From Lindgomyces ingoldianus (Eukaryota; Ascomycota; Dothideomycetes; Pleosporales; Lindgomycetaceae), in contig NW_022985255.1 of the NCBI RefSeq assembly GCF_010093535.1, forward strand, positions 1 to 27,526: a stretch of DNA of 27,526 nucleotides, read 5' to 3'. The notes beneath the pieces were generated by a model that was given only the letters and a program-made list of their open reading frames with translations, was not told where the DNA came from and made no database searches. This document shows, piece by piece, positions 1 through 11,091 of this stretch (positions are counted from its first letter, which is position 1; each line of letters starts with the position of its first letter). Made by a program: the position numbers and the translations under genes.

Positions 1-289
1 CGCGGGGCCCTGAAGCTAGATGCAAAAGCTAACTGTGCAGTGGTGACTAGAGGACTAGTCAGGAGCGCGACTCCGGGCTCATAACTCTTGCATGAGCTGA
101 GGAGGGGACATATGGCAAACGACTCGACAAGGGATCGAGATCCAAACAAGGTGGAATGAGTGTATTGTAAGGTCTGAGGAGCTCGATAGAGCTCTAAGCT
201 GACTATATACTGTACGAGATAGGAGCTATGCCTAATGAGTGAATAGTGCAGTACATGGGTATGATATCGCGTGAGACACGTGCGACAGC
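1..289. other. Upstream region of the RING-patatin gene, no gene seen
   Basis: This stretch has normal, non-RIP base composition and stop codons in all frames. It probably holds the promoter and 5' leader of the gene that follows. A CAG just before the ATG (287-288) could instead be a 3' splice site, which would put an earlier exon outside the window. No clear promoter element was recognised. Confidence 0.4.
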
Positions 290-3200
290 ATGCTCTCAAA
301 TTCTGAAGAGTTGAATATATATCTGCAGTACGCGTTCGATCATTTCGCCCAGAATCTAGATACACCGTTCAACTTCATGGATGTTGCCGTTAAGATAAAC
401 CCTATCCCTTCCGACTTTGGAGGCAATATCCTAAAGCTAGCCGTCGCGATCAAGAACAGTCGTCGCTTCGCCGATCCAAGGAGAATCTTCCGGGAGCTGA
501 GCTCTATGGTAAGCTCATGCATACTGCTGGATTGCGTTCGTCAGAATCTCAAAGGTACGTCTCTGCTGGATGGCATTCACGGCTCTCCCATGGGCATTTG
601 CATTTCAAGATGGTCTTCAATTAATCCAACCAAGGTCCCACTGAACAAATACTCGAGAAAGCATACATCGACTACTGTGACACTGCATTGGATGATTTCT
701 GCGCTATATTCTGGCCATGCACCTTCACTAATCGACGTGGCCGTTGTGTCAATGTCAAAGATCGCCACAAGAAAGGACACCAGAATGAGAAAGGCCAAAT
801 AATCGGTACCGGTGAATACCAGTCGAACTTTACTTGGGATAACTTTGCAGACGACTGGGAATCGTTCTTACTGCAAAACCTATCGAGTTTTAAGAACACA
901 GCCCAGCAAAAGATTGCACACAACCCAACGACGAGCGAGCTTGTTGCGACTACCAGTTTGCATCACACTAACATCAACGCCTTCTATGGACGGCTCGGTG
1001 GGGCTCAGAAATTTGTCAGTCATTCCACGTGCTTCTGCTGTTTGAGAGAGATGGCGGAACATCCGCTTCCTTGTGGTCATGTGCTCTGTACGCCGTGTGT
1101 TAAAGGCTTTGGACAACGCCACGAAGGCACTAGCGGTCTGTATTTTATGGCCGCATGTCCACTTCATGAGGGTGATACCCTTTTCCCTACGCCTTGGGAG
1201 GTACACTTTAAACCGCCACTGGCTGGTGTACGCGTCCTGAGCCTTGACGGGTAAGTGCCGACCCGCCCCCTTGTATTTCCAGAGACTAACTAATACAACT
1301 AGTGGTGGAATGCGGGGTATTGTCATCCTCGAAGTTCTTCTTCGTATAGAAAAAGAATTGGGGCAGAAAATTCCAATCATGGATTTCTTCGACTTGATAG
1401 TCGGAACTAGGTTCGTATTCTATTCTATTGACTGGAATATTTACGGCCGATAGTAGAACATACGCTGTTTGGCATGTCTTAACCCCCTTACTAACGGCAC
1501 ACGATAGCACAGGAGGGATACTCGCGCTCGCGCTCGGAGTAAAAAGGTGGGACGTCAGGGACAGCATTCAACGCTTTAAAAAGCTTGTCGACAAAGCTTT
1601 TACACCAAAGTTCGTTGGCGGTTTGAAGCTCGGCAAGAGCAAGTACCGTACTAAGCCTCTAGAAGACGCACTAAAGGAAACTTTCAAGGACGAGGCCATC
1701 TTCGGCGGAACTCGTGATGTAGCTAGTGGAGCACGCAAAGTCGCCGTCACTGCTTCTTGTGAAACCGGCGAACAAGCTGTCATTTTCGCAAACTATAACA
1801 GAGCGACCGACGATCAAGGTAAGATTGACGGATCGATGTGTCAACGTCTCTAATACCTGCCAGCGAGTTATCGTCTTGATCGTCCGGATGACCCTTCAAG
1901 TGGACTCAAGCTCTGGGAAGCGTAAGTGATTCGGATCGGTCACATCATTCTTCAGTAACTTTTCAATAGGGCAAGAGCAACATCAGCTGCGCCAACGTTC
2001 TTTAAGCCCTTCGTTAACCAGCGCACAAAGGAAGGTTTTATAGACGGCGCTGTCTTTCACAACAACCCAGTGGTCATTGCAAAATATGAAAGCAGGCTTA
2101 TCTGGCCAGATGTTGAAGAGCAGCATCCAGATATTTTCTTATCCATCGGAACTGGCCACAATGGGGAGGATACCGAGGGCTTCATAGATCCGTGTCATTT
2201 GGATCAGAGACGTCAAAAAACGAGAAACGTACTGTTATCACGACGATCCGAACCGCGACCGCGCGGCATTCCTGCCTTTTGGGCCTTCCCCGAAGTTAAC
2301 TCCTGGATCAATGTGCTCTTCAAGCGTGTCGACAATCTTCTGGATTCGGAAGCAACGTGGAAAAACTTCCGTAAAGAGATAACAGCGAGTTCGTCGCACA
2401 TTCAAGCTCAACGATATATACGGGTCAATCCCCGGGTTGGATTTCGCACCCCGAAGATGGACGATAAGAACCAAATCGACCAGCTGCACGCTAGCGTCAG
2501 CGAAGACATGAATAAGGCCAGAATGCGCACCAAGATCATATCAATTTCCCATCGGCTTGTTGCAAGCTGCTTTTACTTTGAGAAGGCTGGGCCACTCAGG
2601 GAAGTCGATGACAACTTTGTTATACCAGGTGAGTCACTATGCCCTCTGAGCATTTCACGGGATAAAGTTGTTGGCAGGGCAGATGTTATTCTTACGATTG
2701 TGTGCTTACGAACATTCCTAGGCACAATCCGTTGTCGCTTCGCCAGAGGCTCAGATAACCTACGCAACCTCGGCGTCTACATTATGAGACACCAACGGCA
2801 CCCCTTTCAACCGTACTTCAAAGTGCAAGAAGCACGACATGGCGAGAGGACACAATATATCTACCTGATCAGAGAGATCATCCGAATGATGACAGAAACC
2901 GCATCCTTTGATGTCGGTTCCATAGTCATCCCTGTGTCTCAACAGACCGCCCTCGTGGCAATAGATCTCCACCTCATCGACGAAAAGAAGAGCAGCGGCA
3001 TTCCCATAAGTGGGTTTCCTAGAAGTTTGGCCGAGGGTGAACCCCTCAAGAGACCTAGTAAGTATACTCCCACAATTAATCAGGCAACTCTATTGACTTC
3101 CCCTTTGAATCCCCTACTCCAAGCTCTTCTGCAACAGAACTCACCCCTATGGCCCAAAAGCGCGAATCTCTCCGTCGACGGCGAAGCGTTTTGCTCCGCC

Positions 3201-3562
3201 GACCGGACGACAATCCTGATCTCTCTCGAAACGTCAGTGGGAGCGGTAGCAGCAGTAGCAGCGACCCAAGCGCCTTTGCGGAAACCCCAAACGATGTTAA
3301 CAATTGGGTCAGACGCCGGCTTAGAGCGACACGCGCGCCGCCGAAACCTGTGCTGCCCTTGGATAATCAGGAGGTTTTTGAGCTATACGGCTCACCGCCG
3401 GCCCAGGGACCGGCGGATCAGGATGAGGATGATGAGGCGTTGACGAGGGCGTTGGCGAGGAGTGAGCGTGAGGGGTTCGCGGGATTGAGGACAATGGATC
3501 CCGGGCAGGATGAGGATGACGAGATGCAGAGGATTATATTGTTGTCGCTTTTAGAGAAATGA
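290..3562 (+). CDS. RING finger - patatin-like phospholipase with tandem C-terminal UIMs
   Basis: Likely a lipid acyl hydrolase with ubiquitin-linked domains. Proposed exons are 290-554, 635-1250, 1303-1410, 1508-1818, 1864-1921, 1970-2628, 2722-3057 and 3138-3562; they join in frame to 925 codons. All introns are GT-AG, several with GTAAG-type donors and CTAAC-like branch sites. Residues 221-266 hold a cysteine/histidine cluster (CFCC, PCGH, CTPC, CPLH) typical of a RING or treble-clef finger. The patatin domain follows: oxyanion loop DGGGMRG (293-299), nucleophile motif GTSTGG with Ser330, and DGA with Asp478 in FIDGAVFHNNP. The dyad is complete, so the enzyme is probably active. A Ser- and Arg-rich linker leads to two ubiquitin-interacting motifs, DEDDEALTRALARSERE (about 880-896) and DEDDEMQRIILLSLLE (about 909-924). 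Similar fungal proteins are often labelled FabD/lysophospholipase-like. The start is uncertain: relatives may have a longer N-terminus. The 2629-2721 intron is 93 nt and free of stops, so it could be retained. The last acceptor (3137) was chosen because it alone, with a GTAAGT donor, keeps the UIM frame. Confidence 0.85.
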
Positions 3563-3819
3563 ACTTTTTCAAGTTGTCAAGCAATATGTATAATGAATAA
3601 CAACCCCTCCGAAGGAGGTAATAAGCATGAAACTTGAATGAAATTGTGAAGCTAGGAGGAGCACTAGATGCATGAGGAACTGGATTCATTGCTAAAGGAG
3701 GGCAACTACGTGTTTATATAGTACTAGATGAACCCATCATGTGACTTAAGGCCACCGATAGCTCTAGGCTGCAGCAGGTGGCATTGCTAGGCGGCGGTAC
3801 GCCGAAGGAGTGTTGGTGG
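3563..3819. other. 3' UTR and intergenic spacer between convergent genes
   Basis: This is non-RIP sequence. Just after the stop codon are AATAA-like strings (about 3593-3600), which could serve as a polyadenylation region, and a small inverted repeat CCTCC-gaa-GGAGG (3606-3618). No coding region is supported; the next gene remnant lies on the opposite strand, so the two are convergent. Confidence 0.45.
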
Positions 3820-4250
3820 CTAGCGCATGGAGAGCTCCGTAACTGCAAACAGATGATCCAAGACATCTTTCCATTGCCGTTCTATCTCCACCATTAGGTA
3901 ATGTAGATTGAGAACATCAATGGCCTAGTGCCGATGGTGGGTTTTAATAGATCTCTGCTTCGCAAGTCTATCGTCAAAGTTGCTCCGGTGTAGGTCTTGT
4001 GGCTCCGCTTTTCCTCCCAGCTCTTTGACCAAGGATACCATTTCCACACTTCCTGAACCCACGGCTATGACAAGCGGTAGCAGTCTGAGCTCGGGTTTAA
4101 AGTACGGGGAATTGCTGCTGCACGGGTTGACGCCGCGATCACGGATCAGATACTGAACCATCTCCCGGCAATCGAAAAGAATGGTCTTGAGCAAGGCAAA
4201 CGCCTCACAGCGCTCATGCTGCCAGGAGACTGGGGTCGAAGGTGGATGGA
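3820..4250 (-). pseudogene. Ankyrin-repeat protein, C-terminal fragment cut by a LINE
   Basis: Reading leftward from 4250, the frame encodes ankyrin-like helices: EAFALLKTILFDCREMVQYL, then a turn, then LPLVIAVGSGSVEMVSLVKE. This is the helix-turn-helix pattern with the A-x-x-G-x-x-x-x-V spacing of ankyrin repeats. An in-frame TAG at 3925-3927 interrupts it; if read as CAG, the frame continues another 34 codons (AIDVLNLHYLMVEIERQW and onward) to a stop at 3820-3822. That TAG is what a CpA-to-TpA RIP change of a Gln codon would give. At 4250 the coding sequence meets the (CATC)n tail and 3' end of a LINE, so the N-terminal part is missing here. A methionine further upstream in this frame lies inside the LINE and is not a real start. 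The fragment is too short to define a specific ankyrin family. Confidence 0.6.
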
Positions 4251-4580
4251 TGGATGTCTTTATTACGCCCGGCTCTAGCCTAGAGGGCACTAGTGCGTTA
4301 TTACATAAGCGCTTCCTTAGTGTTGGCTTAACTCCTTATAGCCCTTACATGCCTCCTGCTCTGCTATCTAGCGTAGTTGTTACATATCCCCCTAATTATA
4401 ATTTATAGTAAGTGTTCTTAAAGTCTCTTCTTAAAGTGTTTAAAGTTCTTTTATTAGTAAGTAAAGCAGAACCTACTATTATATAAAGTTAGTATTAAGC
4501 GTCTTTTTTTTACTATTATCTTTATAGTTCTAGGTTTCTATTTTCTTTCTTACTCTAAGTAGCTTATTGCTATTGCGTAC
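4251..4580 (-). repeat. 3' end of LINE copy 1 (RIP-mutated), repeat of 27194-27526
   Basis: This aligns almost without gaps to the other LINE end in the window. Differences are mostly C-to-T and G-to-A in this copy; for example CTCGTAG there reads CTTATAG here. The first roughly 130 bases, including the AATAAA signal on the minus strand, are nearly unchanged, and mutation becomes dense further in. The boundary sits on a GGATGGATGGATG microsatellite, read as a CATC tail on the element strand. Confidence 0.85.
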
Positions 4581-6013
4581 TTAACTGTTATTTTTACTAT
4601 GTTAATGTCTAGTAACTATTCTACTAGGTCTATTAGTGCCTTTTTTTTTAAAAAGAAAAAGAGGTTTTTTTTTTTTTTTTAGTCTCTATTTACTAAAGCA
4701 TTTATATTTAAAGTGTGTTCTATTTTTAGCATTAAAAAAAAACTGCTAAATAGTTTCTTTTACTTAACTATATATACACGTGTTTAAGTCTACAGCTTTT
4801 ATTTAGTTTAGGTATATGTTTAGCTATGTTATTCTACTTTATAATTATGCTAGTATCTTTACTTCTTACTAGGTTAGAGTGTTATAGAGCTTTTTAGTAT
4901 ATTTTTTTAGTAAAGCTATATTTATTTTATATATGTTGAATAGGCTCCGACAGCTAGCTGCTTATGGTATGAGCACTTAAGTAGCAAGAGTAAGAGTGGT
5001 GTACGGTGTGCACAGCGTACGAGGTAGGTAAGGTGAGGGCAACATGTTTCTGGTTCTATTGCTCTTGTCTTTCCTCTGTACGGAGGAAAAGGGGGATATC
5101 TAGATGTTCGCGCACGGAGGTTCGCGCACGAGCATCATGTGACATAGATACGTGATCCTGCTCGTGCGCGATCGTTCGTATCCAGGCCGCGACGCTGCTG
5201 CTGCGTACAGACAATATAAGTATTTTTTTTTATTAGTAAGTCTTTTTTTTATTTTTAGTTTCTTACTATAGTCTTAGTTACTATTAACGTTACTTAGTAA
5301 AAAAGTTTAGTTAGTATACTACTATTTACTATAGCTTTTTTTACTACTTTTTTAGCCTTTTTCACTAAATTATTGCTTCCTGCTAGGCACTATACTATAT
5401 ATATAAAGCACTGCCTTTTTTTAGTACTTAAGTTATGTTGTAAATCTGTTTAATGCTAGCTTAGCTAGACTAATTCTGTAGCTAGCATATTGCCTATATA
5501 GCTGCTTAGCTGCTAGTAAGAATAATAACCTAGTCTACTGTCTACCATGTTAGAAGAGAGGTTAGCGCTGCTGCTATTACTGCTAGCTCTACTATGTAGA
5601 AGTTTTACTTTAGCCTAGGTTTTAAAGTAAAAGATAAAGTAGTAGCTTAAGTAAGCACTTCTTTTTACATGTTATCTATTGCCTTTTTTATCCCTACTAT
5701 ACTAAGCTAGACAGATGCGCTTATTATAATTCTAATACTATTACACTAGCTAGCTAGTATTATAGCCTTTACTTAGTCTAGTTTAATTATTACTAAGATG
5801 TACTAGTTCTATAGCTATATACTATATAAATTAATTATTTTTATTTAGTTATTATTAAGCTTTTTTAGCTATTTTATAATTTTTTATAGTAGTAATTAAA
5901 ACTATTAAAAGCCTATAATTTAAAATTTTAACATAGAGTTTATTTTTAGTAGTGTGTAGACATTAATCTACATCTTAATAGCTCTTACTATGTAGCGTTT
6001 ATGCACTGTCTGT
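4581..6013 (-). pseudogene. LINE ORF2 C-terminal part, RIP-degenerate
   Basis: By position this is the 3' half of LINE ORF2, after the reverse transcriptase domain. RNase H and C-terminal sequence would be expected, but I could not recognise specific motifs because mutation is dense. It is interrupted at 4934-5213 by a solo LTR and ends at 6013 where the copia element inserted; the same LINE resumes at 11430. No other feature explains the AT-rich sequence here. The assignment rests on continuity with the flanking LINE parts rather than on motifs. Confidence 0.55.
4934..5213. mobile_element. Solo LTR (280 bp) flanked by ATATA duplication
   Basis: A GC-rich block sits inside the AT-rich LINE. 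It starts TGTTGAATAGG, ends GTACAGACA (TG...CA termini), and is flanked on both sides by ATATA (4929-4933 and 5214-5218). These are the marks of a solo LTR left by recombination between the two LTRs of an element, probably copia-like from the TGTTG start. It contains many intact CpA sites, so it is essentially free of RIP. It also holds a perfect 12-bp inverted repeat, CGCGCACGAGCA / TGCTCGTGCGCG, around 5129-5175. It is not related in sequence to the LTRs at 6014 and 11092. Confidence 0.85.
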
Positions 6014-6344
6014 TGTCAGATTGAAGCACTGTTTCTAGGCTTCCTAAGATGAATGATGGGTTTAGATATAATGTATGGGATGATTGATTGATTGTATTAA
6101 TTGTGTTAATTTATTGATCCTTTTTCTGCTCTACTCGTGTTGCTCGGCTTTTTGTTTTGCCGATCCGGGTCCCTCGCACACTTGCCCTATGCGCGACCAG
6201 CCTGCAACATGCTGCAATTTGCTGCAATTTGCTGCAATATGCTGCAATTTGCAGCAACATACTGTTCGAGCCTATTGCTCGTACTATGTAGCAGCTTTCG
6301 TCAAACGTTCCTTCTGTCTTGACAGTAGGTGCGCATATCTGACA
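6014..6344 (-). repeat. 3' LTR of the copia element
   Basis: This LTR begins TGTCAGATTGAAG and ends GCATATCTGACA, with an 8-bp inverted terminal pair. It is less RIP-mutated than the other LTR (TGAATGATGGG here, TAAATAATAGG there). It contains a run of six 10-mers around GCTGCAATTT at 6201-6260. Confidence 0.92.
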
Positions 6345-6351
6345 CACCCCC

Positions 6352-9300
6352 TCAGCTTGGACATGCTTCAAGCTGGTTCCCGATTGCGCATCCTTAGTAT
6401 GCTTCCAGGGCTTCCATTCTTGCTTCAATCTCTTCCATATCCGCTTCCTAACTGACTATCCTCTCCCTAACGTCAACTAGCCGAATTTGCTAAAGAAAGC
6501 TTGGCCATTTGCTGGCTAGAAGCGCTTTAGTGAGTCCGTCCGCAAGCATCTTGCTGGAGGGGACATAGACAACCTTGATTGTTTGTCAAGAGACTTCCTG
6601 TCAGAGCTAGTGGTTATGGATGTTGACATGTTAGAGCTTGGTTTGAAGTTAAGATATCTCTTTGTTTACTAGTTAGATTGTCTGCTTGTTGTTGCACTAG
6701 ATTGTAATAGTTAAATTAGGCATTTTAACCTGCAGTTTATTAAAAAGCATTCTTATAAACATAGCTTCCTTAGTAACTTAGAACAGTGCAAGTAATTCTG
6801 CTTTTGTTATTAACATTATAACTATATCTTGTTTATTTACTTGCTATGCAATCTATCTACTAAATAGTTAAATAACATAGCCCTAAAAGCTCTTTTTATC
6901 TAGTGTATTATCTATAAATAACGCATTACTTGCTACTATAAAGTAGTCTTCTCCTCCTAATTAGAGTGCGTACGTCTGTGTCGCATGTAGGTACAGGATG
7001 ACTTGATTAGCTGCATCCTAATGGTTAGATGCAGGATTTGTGAGAAACTGTGCAAGGCGTAATGTAGTAAAGGCAATGTCTAGTCTTGTAGTAACTGCTG
7101 TAAAAAGCAGAGATCTAATCTTCTACTAATATTAATTTACTTCTAATAGGGTTGTAAAACTAGATTACAGCATAAGTTTAATTCTACTTATAGGTGTAGC
7201 ATGCTGCAGGTCCTTTCTATTAGCTAGCCTAGCTATTTTATTAATATATAATGCCTATAATAGCTAAATTATTTATTACTGTTAATCTCTAATAATCTTA
7301 ACTCCTAGAAACTATTGTAGGTTCTTGCCTCTTATTAGAGTATACTTCTCTTGTAACTAGTCTACTACACGCTGTGCATCTGCTTTAGAGCCTTTTCTGT
7401 ACGCAATAATAAGGTTGTCTATGTAGAAGAAGACAAATATTCTAGCTTTAGTTATGTAGTAGGGTTTATGTAGAACAGCTAAGAACCTAAGGCCTTTAAA
7501 GGTTATTATAAAATAGTGTTACTAAATTAAAGGAGAAATTTATAGGCTGTATAGTGCTTTTTAAAGCTTTAGTATTATACTTAGTTTCTAATAGCCTCTT
7601 AGCATCTGCATGTAGATATTGCAGTTAATTGCTGCATGTATAAACGCGTTAGTTACGTTGTATTGTTTAAGCTCTAGGTTAAAGTGTGCAGATATTACTA
7701 TTAGCATTTAAAATAAGTGTTTTGCTAGAGTAGCAGTGTAAGTATCTTGTGTAGTAATGTTTCTCTGTTAATTGCTATAGACTACTAGTTACGCCTTACA
7801 TTTTTGCAATTTATAGTGCTTATTAAGCTTGTAGGTGTACACCTACATATAATCTAGAATTTGCTGTCTAGCTGCCTTAATTAGCTTTGTCTAGACCTCT
7901 GTCTAGGATTTTATTATCTAATAACTGTCTAGGTGCGTTCTTTCTGCTGCCTTAAACATTTTATATAAAGAGTACTCCCCTAGTTACTTTTAGGTTAATA
8001 GTAAAAGTAGCAGCTAGCTTTTATAAGGTGTCTTTTTTTTAAATAGCATTTTTATTAATGCTGCTTTATCTAGTGTCTTACTGCTATGCTTTCCTATACT
8101 TTTAGATCTTATGCTAGCTATAAAAGCTACAGCCTATAGTACAGTCTTTAATAACTCTATTTAGCTTAGCTTTAGTGCTGCTCTAGCTATTAACTGCATA
8201 AGCAATGCTGTAGGTAGCAGAGTATTTAGAGAAGACAGATAGTTATCTCTAATTTTTCTTTCTTAATAGTAGCCTAGTAGGTCTACTTTATTATCTATAG
8301 TGTTGTTTTTATAAAATAACTCTGTCTTTAGCTAATAACTAGGTGTTAAAAGCTTAATTATTCTAATGTATATAGTAATTTTCTTTACTATGTTATGTAT
8401 AAGGTTATCTATTAGGTCTTTAGGCTTACTGCTAAAGATTAAGTGTTTATTAAAAATAATATTACGTGTACAGATTACTTTTGCTAGCAGTAGTATCTAT
8501 ACACAGTAGATGTTTAATAATTAGTACCTAACTAGATATCTAATCTACGCCTTTAGGTCTAGCCTCTGTAGCTTAGATTTATTCTAATGTGTGTTATTAA
8601 TTATTATAAATGCTTTGCAGCTATAAGCTTTTAGATGTGTAAAGCTTAGCTTTTAAATTAATATAATAACTTTATTATTTAAAGCTACTTATGTAAAGAA
8701 GATCTTATATAGTGTCTTCTAGTTATTAGCATAGTTTAGCGTCTAATTGTATAGGTATACGCTAGCTCTAGTAATGTATAGCTATACATCTTATAGTAGG
8801 TTAGCATCTAGTTGCATAGCCTGTAACTTCTCCTTGTTTACACTCTCTAAGCGTTTAGCTTCTCTGTTCTAGGCTTGTGTATCTAGTGCTAAAGGCTTAA
8901 CAGTTATTTTATGCAATGCTAGCTAGCGTTCTACCTCTAGTTTTACTGTTGTAATCTTGTTATTAGCTTTAATAACTTTTATAGTAATGTTATAATAGTT
9001 CTTTAGAAAAAGAATAAAGATTATAAAAGCTTTAATAATTAATTTAGTAGGCCTATTATTCTTAAAGTAGAGGTCTTACTAGAGGCTAGAATACTTATTA
9101 GTAATTAGCATTTAACTCTGCTCTTTTATAATGCTCTATGCTTTATATACATAGAAATTAATTAACAGTCTCTTACTAGGTCTACTGTTGCTAATTTATA
9201 GCGCACAGCTAATTTATTGTTATATCTTAGCTCTGCTACATAAGTTACATTAGACTGTTGTAATTTCTTTAATTTACACCCCCTTAGCTTACTATATAAG

Positions 9301-11059
9301 GTGTTAAAGTGTAGCTAGTCTAGGGTGTCCTAGACGCTTATGCTATAGCTCTACTAATGCCTTTTATAGACTACATTTAGTTCTTATGTTAATTATGTGT
9401 GTATAATATAAGCCCTCCTGTAGTAGATAGTACTTTAACACCTATTAGCTATAGATCTTTATAAAATCTTTAATTATTATTCTGTCTAGGGCCTTTAAAG
9501 CAGTTAGCTCTGCTTATGTGTCCTACTAGATTCCTTTCTGTTACAGTAGGCAGGTCTAGGCACAGTGCAGCGTTATGTAGTATAAGACTGTATACTTAAC
9601 TGTGTGTTCTATGCTTGCTTTTTAAGCTTAGTGTAATTAATCTATAGCTTTAAATCTATATGTAAGAGTTTCTAGACTAGATAAAGTCTTTTAGTGTTAG
9701 TAGACAATAGTTATAGATCTAATTAAGATTGTTTATAATGTAGCATGTTAAGCCTAAGTTAAAGATAAATAATTCTCTTAGCAGATATCTATTCTAGTTT
9801 AAATTAACTATAGCTAGCAATGCAGCTACCTTAACTCTTAATACTTTCTAGCTTTTAAGTTAGTCTTCTTATATCTCTAGCGTAGGTGTATGTAAACTCT
9901 TTAGGATTAGTATTCTTAAATTATGTCTACGCTGCCCTCTTAGCAGGCCTTAAAATTCTAAGTTGTGCTTACGCTTTAATGCTATAAGCTTTTTAACTCT
10001 TTTATTTAGCATCTACTAGTCTAGTGCTTTGTCTAGATAGACATAGAAGTAGTCCTTTAGTGCATAGATGTGTCTGCATGTAGAACATTTAGTGCTTCCT
10101 GTTTTAGCAGGTTTCTAGCTTAAGAATAACTTTCTATTATCTTCTTAATAACATTAATATTAAGGTTTACTCTATTTTCTTAACATTACAACTTCTGCAC
10201 TATAGGCGTCCCTATTTGTGCCCTAGGTAGTCTTTCTACTTTTAGCAAAGTATAATAAGTTATCTGTTATAAAGGCAGCTTTATGCTTTTTTATATGTAT
10301 TAGATAATTTAACATTATATGTTCTTAAAAGCGCTTTATTATTTTTTTCTAATTTATGTTTAGTGCAAACTGTCTGCTTTCCTAAAAGGTTATAGACTAA
10401 TAAGGGGCAACTTTATTTATAGTAGTTAAAAAGTCCTTTGCTACAGCATTAAACTGCGTTGTTTCTAGAACATTTTGTGTCTCTGCTTCTATAGCAGCGT
10501 AGTTATACTCTGCTAGCTACAGGTTCTATATGCTCGCGTTTCTTAGCAGCTTTAGAGATGCATTATATTAGTTATGCGCATGTTCTTGTTTAAATTAGTT
10601 GTTAACGCCTACTATAGCTTTAAGGTTTGTAATCTACTATCTAAGTAGTTAATCTAGGGAACAGCATGTACACTGCAGATGCGGGCTAACTGTTAACTAG
10701 ATAAAGACAATAATCTGTTAGAAGCTTAATTGCTCTCTTTTATAATTATGTCTGTTACTCTTGTACTTGTTAGCCTTAATCTTGTAGTATTTAATAGCTT
10801 CTTTAAAGGCTCTAACACTACTTGTTAATAGCTTGTTCAGGTGCGTAGGCGTTTTAACGTTAGAGGCTGGTGAAAACTTAGCTATTAGCGGCATCTCTAG
10901 AGCTCTTGGTTTGGAGATCATTTAGATAGTCAACTTAGGATCCACTTGCGGCCAGATGCCGTGCGCTACACATCTCAATTGCAGCTGCATCATCCAGGCT
11001 CTGTAGTCGGTGTGGTCTCGAAGGACGACTGTCGCGTCTCGAGGAGGCTAGGTGGCCAT
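6352..11059 (-). pseudogene. Copia Gag-Pol polyprotein remnant, many RIP stops
   Basis: The probable start is the ATG at 11057-11059, followed by a copia Gag N-terminus (VVLRDHTDYRAWMMQLQL, then HGIWPQVDP), with stops replacing Gln at codon 4 and soon after. Near 10060-10105 is a cysteine-bearing segment (KCSTC...ALKD) that looks like the Gag zinc knuckle. The reverse transcriptase catalytic motif YVDD reads YIDN at 7414-7425 (VFFYIDNLIIAYRKG), which should abolish activity. The RNase H end is well preserved near 6460-6640 (VVYVPSSKMLADGLTKALL). After VDVRERIVS there are TAG and TAA codons that read as Gln if RIP is reversed, so the original stop was probably the TGA at 6352-6354, inside the polypurine region. 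The total length is not a multiple of three, so indels are present as well. Both ends, about 6352-6620 and 10925-11060, are far less mutated than the middle. Confidence 0.85.
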
Positions 11060-11091
11060 TTTGTATTGATGGAGGCACTAAGACTCTTAAT

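Noticed and set aside
509..634. First intron starting at the GTAAGC after 508
   Set aside because: Its phase does not match the acceptor at 634; the GTACGT donor at 555 does and keeps a plausible protein.
3058..3123. Last patatin-gene intron ending at 3123
   Set aside because: It has good splice sites but leads to a frame with low-complexity Arg-rich sequence; the acceptor at 3137 keeps the frame with two consensus UIMs and a natural stop.
3925..4290. A 121-codon minus-strand protein starting at 4290
   Set aside because: The first 17 or so codons are antisense-independent LINE 3' sequence and its microsatellite tail; only the part below 4250 is host coding, so it is reported as a gene fragment.
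6201..6260. Regular 10-mer repeats as a CRISPR-like array
   Set aside because: There are no spacers; it is a short tandem repeat inside an LTR in a fungal genome.
6084..6455. Cys/Leu-rich frames on both strands in and beside the left LTR
   Set aside because: They arise from the 10-mer run in the LTR and cross the LTR boundary; a similar frame appears in the other LTR.
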